Below are positions 1 to 7,136 of a stretch of 18,530 nucleotides of DNA, in pieces. The first letter of the stretch is position 1; every line of letters begins with the position of its first letter. The DNA is from Thermoleophilaceae bacterium. GTDB taxonomy: Bacteria; Actinomycetota; Thermoleophilia; Solirubrobacterales; Thermoleophilaceae. The stretch is from positions 1 through 18,530 of the forward strand of contig JACCUC010000147.1 in NCBI GenBank assembly GCA_013812065.1. The letters are read 5' to 3'. The translations under genes and the position numbers were made by a program. The notes under the pieces were generated by a model. That model saw only the letters and a list, made by a program, of their open reading frames with translations, was not told where the DNA came from and did not search any database.

Positions 1-2
1 CA

Positions 3-728
3 CCTGCGGCGGCCGCCGCGCCGGCGGCGGGCCTTGCGGCCGCCGGTTCCGATGCTGCGAGAGAAACCGGCGCGCCACCACCCGCCAGACCGAAGCCGCG
101 GACCCGGCCTGAGCCTCCCGCGCTCGAGCGGCGCCGTGCCCGCCCGGCCTGGCTGGCTCCCGTGGCCGTCGTAGTGCTTCTCGCGCTCGTTGCCGTGGCC
201 GCGATCGTGGCGAGCGGGGGAGGCGGGGGGGAGCAGGCGAGTGACGGGGGCGGCGCCGGAAAGACTTCGAGCTCGCAGGACCAGAGCGGGAGCGCGCCGC
301 CGGGCGGCGCCTCCGCCGAGCGCGGCGCGACCACCGGTCCGCTCGCGCCGGCGCAGACGGTCACCACCTTCTACGAGCGCGCGGCCGCGGACGACTACGC
401 CGGAGCGTGGGCGCTCGCCGGCCTCGGCTTTCGCGAGCAGATCGGCGGCTACGAGGCGTTTCGCCAGGAGCAGGGCACCCTCCAGTCGATCGCGTTCGAG
501 CAGGCCGAGGTCGTCTCTCAGGCATCCGACTCCGCCGAGGTCGCCATCCGGACCACGGCCACCCACACCGACGGCGCCGACCGCTGCCAGGGCACGCTGA
601 GCCTGGCGCGCGGCGGCCCGAGCGGCTGGCTGATCGACAACGCCGGCATCGCCTGCCCGCAGACGACCCGCGGCGGCGGCAGTAACGGAGAAGACGCCGG
701 CGGCGGCGCGGGCGCCGGCGACGACTGA
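3..728 (+). CDS. Membrane-anchored protein with extracellular NTF2-like domain, 5' partial
   Basis: The reading frame is open from the first bases of the window, so the true start lies upstream and the GTG at 162 is probably internal. The visible part begins with about 50 residues rich in Ala, Pro and Arg. One strongly hydrophobic helix follows (about nt 150-215, containing VAVVVLLALVAVAAIV), then a Gly/Ser-rich linker. Next comes a compact domain (about nt 355-655) starting TVTTFYERAAADDY, which resembles the DUF4878/SnoaL-NTF2 fold. Two cysteines in it (DRCQG and GIAC) could form a disulfide outside the cell. The tail is Gly-rich. A cytoplasmic Pro-rich linker, one helix and a small outer domain is the layout often seen at the C-terminus of actinobacterial Ser/Thr kinases. 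A kinase is therefore a reasonable guess, but no kinase motif is visible here. Confidence 0.7.
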   Translation, partial: PAAAAAPAAGLAAAGSDAARETGAPPPARPKPRTRPEPPALERRRARPAWLAPVAVVVLLALVAVAAIVASGGGGGEQASDGGGAGKTSSSQDQSGSAPPGGASAERGATTGPLAPAQTVTTFYERAAADDYAGAWALAGLGFREQIGGYEAFRQEQGTLQSIAFEQAEVVSQASDSAEVAIRTTATHTDGADRCQGTLSLARGGPSGWLIDNAGIACPQTTRGGGSNGEDAGGGAGAGDD

Positions 729-763
729 CTCGAGCGCCGCGCCGGGCTGTTGTCTCCACTCCG

Positions 764-769
764 TAGCAT
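764..769 (+). promoter_or_regulatory. Candidate -10 box for acyl-CoA dehydrogenase pair
   Basis: TAGCAT fits the TANNNT -10 pattern and ends 9 bp before the ATG at 779. No Shine-Dalgarno sequence precedes that ATG, so the transcript may start at or very near the codon. No good -35 is visible. Confidence 0.35.
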
Positions 770-778
770 CCCCCGACC

Positions 779-1915
779 ATGGACCTGACCCTCTCCCCCC
801 AGGAGGAGAGCTTCCGCGAGGAGCTTCGCGCCTGGCTCGCCATCAATCACCCCGGCAAGGAGCCCGAGGGCGACGAGGCCTCGTTCGAGTTCCGCCGCGA
901 CTGGCAGCGCCGCCTCGCTGCCGACCGCTGGGCCGGCCTCTCGTGGCCCGAGCAGTACGGCGGGCGCGGCGCCACGCTCGTCGAGCAGGCGATCTTCAAC
1001 GAGGAGCTTGCCGCCGCCCGCGCGCCGTCGATGGCCAACGTGCTCGGTCTCCTCATGGGCGGGCCGGTGGTCATCGCCCACGGCACCGAGGAGCAGAAGG
1101 AGCGCTACCTCGGCCCCATCCTGAACGCCGACGAGATCTGGTGCCAGGGCTTCTCAGAGCCCGAGTCGGGCTCCGACCTCGCGTCGCTCAAGACCCGGGC
1201 GGTCCGCTCCGACGGGGGGTGGGTCGTCACCGGCCAGAAGGTGTGGACCACGCTTGCCGAGCGTGCCAAGTGGTGCATGCTCGTCGCGCGCACCGACCCC
1301 GACGCGCCCAAGCACCAAGGCATCACCTACTTCGTGATGGATATGGACCAGGAAGCCGTCCAGGTCCGCCCGCTCGTCCAGATCACCGGTGAGCCCGAGT
1401 TCAACGAGCTGTTCCTCGAGGAGGCCTTCGTCCCGGACGAGAACGTGGTCGGCGGCACGGGGAACGGCTGGGGGGTCGCGATCACCACGCTCATGCACGA
1501 GCGCTCCGGCATCGCCTTTGCGCTCCAAGTCCAGCTCAAGGTCGCGCTCGGCGAGCTGATCGACCTGATCCGCGAGCAGGGCCTCGAGGGCGATCCGATC
1601 GTCCGCCAGCGGCTCGGCCAGCTCTACATCGAGGCCGAGACCCTGCGCCTGAACGCCTGGCGGGGACTGACCCAGATCATGAAGACGGGCATGCCCGGGC
1701 CCGAGGGGTCGCTGCCGAAGTGGCAGTGGTCCGACATCAACCAGGCGCTGACCGAGCTGTCGATGGACGTCCGGGGCCTCGAGGCGCCACGCGCCGACTC
1801 GGACTGGACCTACCGCTTCCTACGCGCCCGGGCGAACTCGATCGAGGGCGGCACCACAGAGATCCTCAAGAACATCATCGCCGAGCGCGTGCTCGGCCTG
1901 CCCCGTATGCGATGA
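779..1915 (+). CDS. Acyl-CoA dehydrogenase, large subunit type (FadE-like)
   Basis: This 378-residue flavoprotein should introduce an alpha,beta double bond into an acyl-CoA thioester and pass electrons to electron-transfer flavoprotein. The N-terminal helical domain starts MDLTLSPQEESFREELRAWL. The FAD/substrate middle-domain motif FSEPESGSDLASLKTRA lies at about 125-141, and the C-terminal signature IEGGTTEI at 355-362. Aligned on that signature, the usual MCAD-type catalytic Glu position is Gly, with a Glu one residue earlier (E356). A Glu at 241 in HERSG is the more likely base if it corresponds to the one used in mycobacterial ChsE4-type subunits (alignment from memory). The REQFG motif is absent here but present in the next gene, which overlaps by 4 bp (ATGA). 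Together they look like a heteromeric enzyme similar to the steroid side-chain FadE pairs. The substrate is unknown. Confidence 0.9.
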   Translation: MDLTLSPQEESFREELRAWLAINHPGKEPEGDEASFEFRRDWQRRLAADRWAGLSWPEQYGGRGATLVEQAIFNEELAAARAPSMANVLGLLMGGPVVIAHGTEEQKERYLGPILNADEIWCQGFSEPESGSDLASLKTRAVRSDGGWVVTGQKVWTTLAERAKWCMLVARTDPDAPKHQGITYFVMDMDQEAVQVRPLVQITGEPEFNELFLEEAFVPDENVVGGTGNGWGVAITTLMHERSGIAFALQVQLKVALGELIDLIREQGLEGDPIVRQRLGQLYIEAETLRLNAWRGLTQIMKTGMPGPEGSLPKWQWSDINQALTELSMDVRGLEAPRADSDWTYRFLRARANSIEGGTTEILKNIIAERVLGLPRMR

Positions 1916-2931
1916 ACTTCGACTTCACCGACGACCAGCAGGCGATCAAGCGCACCGCGCGCGACTTCCTCGCCGACCGGCTCAAGCCCGAGCGCCGCCG
2001 CGAGCTCGCCGAGGGCGGCGAGTACGACCAGGGCCTGTGGCGGGAGATGGCCGGGCTCGGCTGGACCGGCATCCACCTCTCCGAGGACCACGGCGGCCTC
2101 GGCCTCGGGGCGGTCGAGCTCGCGATCCTCACCGAGGAGCTCGGTTACGCGCTCGTGCCCTCGCCCTTCCTTGCCTCCGTGGCGGCGAGCCTCGTGGTTG
2201 CCCACGCGGGCTCGGGCGAGCAGCGCTCGCGCTGGCTCTCACGCCTGGCCTCGGGCGAGGCGATCGGCACGGTGGGCCTCGTGACCGACGGAGCCGCCCC
2301 GCTCGTCCCCGACGCCGACCGCGCCGACGTAATCGTGCTGCTCGACGGCCTCTCGGGGATGGTGGTCGAGGCCGGCGCCGCCGAGATCGAGCCGCAGCCG
2401 ACGATCGACTCGACGCGCCGCTTCGCCCGCGTCCGGGCGGCCGAAGGCGAGCCGCTCGCCGGCGATCCGCTCCCCGCCCTCGACCGCATCGAGGTCGCGC
2501 TCGCCGCCGAGCTCGTCGGGATCGCCCAGCGGGCGATGGAGATGGCCGTCGCCTACGCCAAGGAGCGCGAGCAGTTCGGCCGCCCGATCGGGGCCTATCA
2601 GGCTGTCTCCCACCGCTGCGCCCAGATGCTGCTCGAGACCGAGTCGGCCCGCTCGGCCACTCTGTACGCGGCGTGGACGGCCGACCACGAGCCCGAGTCC
2701 CTATCGCTCGCCGCCTCGATGGCCAAGGCCTACGCCGCGGACGCCGGCTGGCGGGTGACCTCCTCCTCGCTGCAGGTCCACGGTGGCATCGGCTTCACCT
2801 GGGAGCACGATCTCCACTTCTTCCTGAAGCGCGCACGGACCGACGGGCATCTGTTCGGCTCGCCGCGCTCGCACCGCGAGCGCGTGGCGGAGCTGGCGGG
2901 GCTGGGGCCGCTCGGCCTCGCGGCCTCCTAG
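1912..2931 (+). CDS. Acyl-CoA dehydrogenase, small partner subunit (FadE-like)
   Basis: This is a 339-residue acyl-CoA dehydrogenase-fold protein. I chose the ATG at 1912, which overlaps the previous stop as ATGA. The frame is open further upstream, but that stretch lies inside the preceding gene. It begins MNFDFTDDQQAIKRTARDFL and carries the helix-G segment ALAAELVGIAQRAMEM (E200). The FAD-contact motif REQFGRPIGAYQ is at 219-230, and the C-terminal segment HGGIGFTWEHDLHFF at 290-304. The segment after that has no EGT-type catalytic glutamate. The middle domain (about 115-185) is short and poorly conserved. These traits match the smaller partner of heteromeric FadE pairs, where one subunit supplies the base and the other part of the FAD site. 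It is translationally coupled to the gene before it. The stop is 22 bp from the convergent neighbour. Confidence 0.88.
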   Translation: MNFDFTDDQQAIKRTARDFLADRLKPERRRELAEGGEYDQGLWREMAGLGWTGIHLSEDHGGLGLGAVELAILTEELGYALVPSPFLASVAASLVVAHAGSGEQRSRWLSRLASGEAIGTVGLVTDGAAPLVPDADRADVIVLLDGLSGMVVEAGAAEIEPQPTIDSTRRFARVRAAEGEPLAGDPLPALDRIEVALAAELVGIAQRAMEMAVAYAKEREQFGRPIGAYQAVSHRCAQMLLETESARSATLYAAWTADHEPESLSLAASMAKAYAADAGWRVTSSSLQVHGGIGFTWEHDLHFFLKRARTDGHLFGSPRSHRERVAELAGLGPLGLAAS

Positions 2932-2953
2932 CGCCCAGCGGCCGCTCGCCACC

Positions 2954-3220
2954 CTACTCCCGCCGCAGGCTCGGCATCTCGAGCAGGCCCTCGTTCGGCG
3001 CCCCTCGGTGCTCGCCCTCGACGGCGATAAGGTCGAGTCGCCTGATCTCGCGCTCGCCCTCGACCCGCACCGGATGGCCCTCCGGCAGCGGCTCGACGAG
3101 CAGGCGGATGCGATTGCGTAGGTGCAACGCGAAGTGGGGAGTGGATGCGCCCATCAGCTGGCGCACGTCCTCGATCGTCGGCTCCCGATCGAGGCGATCC
3201 GATCGCTCGAACTCGCTCAC
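2954..3220 (-). CDS. Small hypothetical protein downstream of CWB2-like lipoprotein
   Basis: This 88-residue protein starts at GTG (3220). I do not recognise the family. It is charged and soluble, with no signal peptide or membrane helix. A helical start (TIEDVRQLMGASTPHFALHL) is followed by a segment that reads like beta strands (IRLLVEPLPEGHPVRVEGE) and a polar C-terminus. Codon third positions are strongly G/C, as in neighbouring genes, and no better frame competes, which supports a real gene. It begins 31 bp after the stop of the lipoprotein gene on the same strand, so the two are probably co-transcribed. No clear Shine-Dalgarno sequence precedes the GTG. The function is unknown, and I would not assign it beyond an association with the lipoprotein. 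Confidence 0.6.
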   Translation of the reverse strand: MSEFERSDRLDREPTIEDVRQLMGASTPHFALHLRNRIRLLVEPLPEGHPVRVEGEREIRRLDLIAVEGEHRGAPNEGLLEMPSLRRE

Positions 3221-3251
3221 GGGTCAGGATCCCGCCCGCACGACCGGGTGC

Positions 3252-4610
3252 TCAATCGTTCCTGGCCCGCGGGCCGCGGCCGGGGGTGGGCTCGGGTGTC
3301 CTCCGCCGGGGCTCGCCTCTGGGCGGCCGCCGCGGCTCGTCTCTGGGCGGCCGGCGCGACTCGTCTCTGGGCGGCCGCTGGGGGGCGGCTCTGGTCGGCG
3401 GCGCCGCCTGACCCGGCTGGCCCGGAGCGTCCTCGCCCTCGAGCTGCACCGGGATCAGCCGCGCGATCTCGTCGAGCCGGCCCTGCATCTCGGGCCCGAT
3501 CGCCGACGTGTCGCCGAGCAGCCAGACGTGGTTGTAGACCGCGGTGCGCGGATCCTCCTCGAAGCCCGGCCGCACGTCGAGGAAGTAGTCCTCGATCGGA
3601 CGCGGGAGGGTGTCGGCGTCGTCGGTGATGAGTAGGGGCGCGAAGATGCCGTTCGTGCCGAGGGGCGCGGCCGCCGCGGCGTCGAGTGGGCGATCGGCGT
3701 TGGCGAGCGTGAACTGGAAGCCGGGCACGACCACGCCCCAGCCGAAGTTCCCCTGGCGGTAGCGGGCGAACGCCACAGAGGTCTTGACCGGGTCGGGTCC
3801 CTCGATGCGCCGTACGTTCCCGAGCCTACGCAGACCGTCGAAGACCTCGCGGCCGACCGCCTCCTCGGGTCCGAGCACGTAGATGTTGGGGCGCTCGTGC
3901 GCGGCGAGCGCACGCTCGGTCGCCGGTGGCAGCCGGTCCTGCTCGGTGAACAGCACCGAGTCGCCCGAGCGGGCCGCCCACGCCCCGGCGGGAAGCGAGT
4001 ACTCCGGCTGCTCGCCGGAGGCGACGATCACATTCTCCGAGGGCTCGCCCCGGGCGACCGTCGAGAAGCGGTCGACCGCGGCGGCCAGCGCGTAGGGGTC
4101 GTCGCCGCCGATCAGAGCGGTGCGGAAGTCGTCGGGGGTCGGGGGATCGGAGCCGATCTTGATCACCTGCGCGTCGCGCGAGAGATCCGAGCCCTTTGGG
4201 TTGAGCTGCTCGAGGCCCGCCTGGGAGACGTCGGGCAACTCGTCGGCGCCGTCGGTCACGAGCATCGGCGCTCCGATCGGGCGACCGCTGAGGACCGAGG
4301 CCGCGACGGCCCCCTGCCAGTTCTCCTCGTCGACCAGCATGACCGCGCTCGGGCGGGCCTGCTCGCTCGTCCCCGGGTAGGAGGCGACCGCGGCGGCCGC
4401 CGCGTCGTCGACGGCGTCGCGGCCTCCGAGGCGGGTGGTGTTCGCGGTCGCAAGCGACAGGAGCGAGAAGCGCTCGAGACCCTCGAGCGAGGCGGAGTCG
4501 CCTCCCTCGGCGGTGAACGAGGGCGCTGCTCCCTGGCTGTCGCCGAGCGAGCAACCCGCGGCGAGCAGCGCCAGGAGCAGGACCAGGAGGGAAGCGCGAA
4601 CCCGCAGCAC
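3252..4610 (-). CDS. Lipoprotein with three CWB2-like cell-wall-binding repeats and Arg/Pro tail
   Basis: This is a 452-residue surface protein. A lipoprotein signal peptide occupies residues 1-20, with lipobox LLAAGC and Cys20 as the acylated residue. The body reads as three repeats of the cell-wall-binding type 2 (CWB2) pattern, at about 58-152, 163-256 and 270-375. Each has an RLGG/ALIGG-like entry, a helix, a V-V-(A/D)-x-x-x-(N/Q) strand, an Ala-rich helix, an (A)PxLxTxxxxLP motif and a closing V-x-x-(I/L)G strand. Residues 411-434 are three RRPPRDEP-type octapeptides, and the last 18 residues are also Arg/Pro-rich. CWB2 domains are known to anchor proteins to wall polymers in Firmicutes. 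A membrane-lipidated version would bridge membrane and wall (inference). The start is GTG, with TATCGT 8 bp upstream and no Shine-Dalgarno sequence. Confidence 0.75.
   Translation of the reverse strand: MLRVRASLLVLLLALLAAGCSLGDSQGAAPSFTAEGGDSASLEGLERFSLLSLATANTTRLGGRDAVDDAAAAAVASYPGTSEQARPSAVMLVDEENWQGAVAASVLSGRPIGAPMLVTDGADELPDVSQAGLEQLNPKGSDLSRDAQVIKIGSDPPTPDDFRTALIGGDDPYALAAAVDRFSTVARGEPSENVIVASGEQPEYSLPAGAWAARSGDSVLFTEQDRLPPATERALAAHERPNIYVLGPEEAVGREVFDGLRRLGNVRRIEGPDPVKTSVAFARYRQGNFGWGVVVPGFQFTLANADRPLDAAAAAPLGTNGIFAPLLITDDADTLPRPIEDYFLDVRPGFEEDPRTAVYNHVWLLGDTSAIGPEMQGRLDEIARLIPVQLEGEDAPGQPGQAAPPTRAAPQRPPRDESRRPPRDEPRRPPRGEPRRRTPEPTPGRGPRARND
3309..3380 (-). repeat. Three tandem 24-bp units encoding RRPPRDEP octapeptides
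   Basis: Three adjacent 24-bp units encode QRPPRDES, RRPPRDEP and RRPPRGEP near the C-terminus of the CWB2-like lipoprotein. The units differ at only a few bases, so they arose by recent in-frame duplication, and copy number may vary between strains. A decayed fourth unit (RRRTPEP) may follow. Confidence 0.85.
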
Positions 4611-4618
4611 GCTCGGGG

Positions 4619-4624
4619 ACGATA
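4619..4624 (-). promoter_or_regulatory. Candidate -10 box for CWB2-like lipoprotein gene
   Basis: TATCGT on the minus strand ends 8 bp before the GTG start at 4610. No Shine-Dalgarno sequence is visible, so a leaderless or near-leaderless transcript is plausible. No clear -35 is seen. Confidence 0.3.
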
Positions 4625-4705
4625 TCGGGCCGCTCGACGCGGGCGGCCGTGACCCGCGGTGAGGCCTTCGCTCGGCCGCGCGCCGACGCGGTATCCTCCC
4701 GGTAG

Positions 4706-4723
4706 ATTGACTGGTCAGTCAAT
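4706..4723. promoter_or_regulatory. Perfect inverted repeat, candidate TetR-type operator
   Basis: ATTGACTG-GT-CAGTCAAT has perfect 8-bp arms and a 2-bp centre, in an AT-richer patch of an otherwise GC-rich intergenic region. It lies 61 bp before the acyl-CoA dehydrogenase ATG at 4784. TetR-family repressors commonly bind short palindromes of this size, and many acyl-CoA dehydrogenase genes are controlled by acyl-CoA-responsive TetR proteins. Possible -10 boxes TATCCT (4692-4697) and TAGATT (4703-4708) would place the operator over the transcription start. No regulator gene is in the window. Confidence 0.6.
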
Positions 4724-4783
4724 AGGTGCAGGCTCCTCTTACCCGTTCCATTCATCCCGCGCGCCAGCCAAGGAGACCACCAC

Positions 4784-6079
4784 ATGGATTTCCGCCTCAG
4801 CGACGAGCACGTCGAGTACCAGCGCTACTGCCGGGCCTTCGCCGCCGACGTCATGCGGCCGGTGGCCGCCAGGCACGATCGCGAGCAGTCGGTGCCGTGG
4901 GAGTGCATCCGCGCCGCCCGGCAGTGGAACCTGAACGGCCTCGAGTTCATCCAGAAGATGGGCTCCGACCCGGACGGCCTCCTGGGTGTCATCGCGATCG
5001 AGGAGCTCCATTGGGGCTGCGCCGGAATCGCGCTTGCCGTCTCGGCCTCCTCGCTCGCCGCCGCCGGGATCGCCTCGTCGGGAACGCCCGAGCAGATCGG
5101 ACGCTGGGTGCCCGAATGCTACGGCGAGGGCGACGAGATCAAGCTCGGCGCCTACGCGGTCACCGAAGCCGGAGCGGGATCGGATGTGAAGTCGTTGCGA
5201 ACCACGGCCAGGCTCGATGGCGAGGAGTGGGTGCTGAACGGCACGAAGGTCTTCATCTCGAACGGCGGGATCGCCGACGTGACCGTCGTCGTGGCCACCG
5301 TCGACCCCGAGCTCGGGCACCGTGGCCAGGCCTCGTTCGTGCTCCCGAAGGGCACTCCCGGCTTCTCGCAGGGAAAGAAGGAGGACAAGCTCGGCATCCG
5401 CGCCTCGCAGACCGCCGAGGTCGTGCTCGACGACTGCCGCGTCCCCGTCGACTTCCTGCTCGGCGGCATGGACAAGCTCAACCGCAAGCTCGAGCGTGCT
5501 CGCGCGGGCGAGTCGACCGGCCGGGCGTCCGGCGCGCTCGCCACCTTCGAGATCACGCGCCCGCTCGTCGGCGCCTCGGCGCTCGGGATCGCACAGGCCG
5601 CCTACGAGTGGACGCTCGCCTACCTCGAGACCGAGTCCGACGAGGGCGGGCCGCTGCTCGAGCAGCAGCGCGTCCAGCAGGTGCTCGCCGACGTCGCCAC
5701 CGAGATCGAGGGCGCGCGGCTGCTGGTCTGGCGCGCCGCCTGGATGGGCCGCAACGGCGTTCCGATGACCGGCGGGCAGGGCTCGATGTCGAAGCTCAAG
5801 GCCGGCGACGTGGCCATGTGGGCGGTCCCGGCGCTGATGGACCTCGTCGGTCCCTACGCGCAGACCACCGAATGCCCGCTCGAGAAGTGGTTTCGCGACG
5901 CCAAGATCTACCAGATCTTCGAGGGCACGGCCCAGATCCAGCGGCTCGTGGTCTCACGCATGCAGCGCCAGGAGTACACGGAGCGGCTCAAGGAGGCGGC
6001 GCAGGTGCTCGAGCAGCCGCCCGGGGCACCGACGGGCGACGTGCTCGGGGAGGACGCGCTGGCGGTCTCGACGTACTAG
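4784..6079 (+). CDS. Acyl-CoA dehydrogenase, single-subunit type with EGT catalytic motif
   Basis: This 431-residue flavoenzyme of acyl-CoA oxidation has a slightly long C-terminus (about 40 residues after the core). The start is ATG 4784 with AGGAG 8 bp upstream. It shows the middle-domain motif AYAVTEAGAGSDVKSLRTTA (123-142) and the canonical C-terminal IYQIFEGTAQIQRLV, in which E380 aligns with the MCAD catalytic glutamate. RDAKIYQ precedes it, as in classical members. An oddity is the region that normally reads REQFGxxIxxFQ. Here it is YLETESDEGGPLLEQQRVQQV (split around 280-300), so the Arg and Phe that normally touch FAD of the neighbouring subunit are missing. GGYGY is replaced by LVGPYAQ. 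It stands alone behind the candidate operator at 4706. The substrate is unknown. Confidence 0.88.
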   Translation: MDFRLSDEHVEYQRYCRAFAADVMRPVAARHDREQSVPWECIRAARQWNLNGLEFIQKMGSDPDGLLGVIAIEELHWGCAGIALAVSASSLAAAGIASSGTPEQIGRWVPECYGEGDEIKLGAYAVTEAGAGSDVKSLRTTARLDGEEWVLNGTKVFISNGGIADVTVVVATVDPELGHRGQASFVLPKGTPGFSQGKKEDKLGIRASQTAEVVLDDCRVPVDFLLGGMDKLNRKLERARAGESTGRASGALATFEITRPLVGASALGIAQAAYEWTLAYLETESDEGGPLLEQQRVQQVLADVATEIEGARLLVWRAAWMGRNGVPMTGGQGSMSKLKAGDVAMWAVPALMDLVGPYAQTTECPLEKWFRDAKIYQIFEGTAQIQRLVVSRMQRQEYTERLKEAAQVLEQPPGAPTGDVLGEDALAVSTY

Positions 6080-6128
6080 CTGCTCGACTCGACCGGGCCA
6101 GGGCTCGTCCGCCTATCGATGACTGCCG

Positions 6129-7034
6129 TCAAGCCGCAGAGATAGCCAGCACCCCGACCAGCGCGACCGATACCCCGGCGAGCTGGGCCGTGGTCATCCG
6201 CTCGCGCAGCAGCAGGCGCGCGAGCACGACGGTGGCTAGGGGATACAGCGAGCCGAGTGCCGCCACCACGCTCACGAGCCCCTGGGTCGAGGCGAGCGCG
6301 AACAGTCCCACGGCGACGAGATCGAGGACTCCGATCGCGAGCACGGCCGCGTAGTCGCCGGTACCGCTTCCCGGGAGGAACGCCCTGACCGCGACGCGCG
6401 ATACGTACGCGCCGTCGTCCCCGTCGGCGGTGAAGTCGCCCGCCCAGGTGTCGACCCTCCAGGCGATGAGCAGGACGATCACGGACCCCACGCGGTTGGC
6501 GAGCAGCGTCCAGACGATGCTGCCCTCGCTGGCGGTGTCGACGGCTACGAAACCGAGACCGAAGCAGAGCGCGGCAATGAGGGCGAGCCCGACCCCCCGA
6601 GCGAGCGTGCGCTCGTCACCGGGATCCTGGGAGCGTCCCGCCAGCGCCACCCCGACCACGGCCAGGCCGACTCCGGAGAGCGCGAGCGCCGACGGCTGCT
6701 CGCCGATGGCCAGGCCGTAGACGGCGGGGATGATCGCTGCGGTGGCCGCCAGCGGAGCGACGACGCTCATCGAGCCCCGGGAAAGGCCGCGGTAGAGGGC
6801 CCACAGACCCGCCAGATCGAGGACACCCGAGAGGGCCGCCCACGCCAGGGTCCCGCTCGCGCTCGCCACCGGCTCGCCCGCGAGGACGACCGCCACCCCG
6901 GAGATGACGAGACCCACGGCCTGCGACAGCAGAAGCACGGTCGGGAGTGCGAGGCTGCGGGTCTTCAGCCCGCCGAGAAAGTCGGCGAGGCCCCACGCGA
7001 GGCTCGAGCCGAGGGCGAGAGCGAGGGGGATCAC
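6129..7034 (-). CDS. EamA/DMT-superfamily transporter
   Basis: This is an integral inner-membrane protein of about 301 residues with roughly ten hydrophobic helices in two homologous halves, the EamA layout of the drug/metabolite transporter superfamily. The first half begins IPLALALGSSLAWGLADFLGGL and the second near LARGVGLALIAALCFGLGF. The last helix, LAGVSVALVGVLAIS, ends almost at the stop. I chose GTG 7034 because it directly precedes the first helix. The frame continues upstream, but that extension is Arg/Gly-rich and overlaps the divergent ctaG gene. A weak GCAGG lies 4 bp before the GTG. EamA proteins export or import amino acids, purines or other metabolites, and the substrate cannot be read from sequence. 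It is convergent with the acyl-CoA dehydrogenase gene and divergent from ctaG. Confidence 0.85.
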   Translation of the reverse strand: MIPLALALGSSLAWGLADFLGGLKTRSLALPTVLLLSQAVGLVISGVAVVLAGEPVASASGTLAWAALSGVLDLAGLWALYRGLSRGSMSVVAPLAATAAIIPAVYGLAIGEQPSALALSGVGLAVVGVALAGRSQDPGDERTLARGVGLALIAALCFGLGFVAVDTASEGSIVWTLLANRVGSVIVLLIAWRVDTWAGDFTADGDDGAYVSRVAVRAFLPGSGTGDYAAVLAIGVLDLVAVGLFALASTQGLVSVVAALGSLYPLATVVLARLLLRERMTTAQLAGVSVALVGVLAISAA

Positions 7035-7136
7035 AGGGCCTGCTTCGGCTCGACGAACGGACTCCTTGAGGCTCGCGGCCGGGGGCCGCCGCCGCGGGTC
7101 CGTCGACCCCGCTGCCCACCCGGTCACAATGGGTGG

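Noticed and set aside
3145..3411. Plus-strand frame with repeated RLWAAA-type motif
   Set aside because: The repeat is the reverse strand of the lipoprotein's 24-bp octapeptide units, so it is a by-product and not a separate gene.
6080..6128. Convergent gap between acyl-CoA dehydrogenase and transporter genes checked for a terminator
   Set aside because: No convincing stem-loop or T-run.
4726..6354. Plus-strand frame of about 542 residues over the third acyl-CoA dehydrogenase
   Set aside because: Frame-shifted shadow with Arg-rich low-complexity sequence. The dehydrogenase in the other frame has all family motifs.
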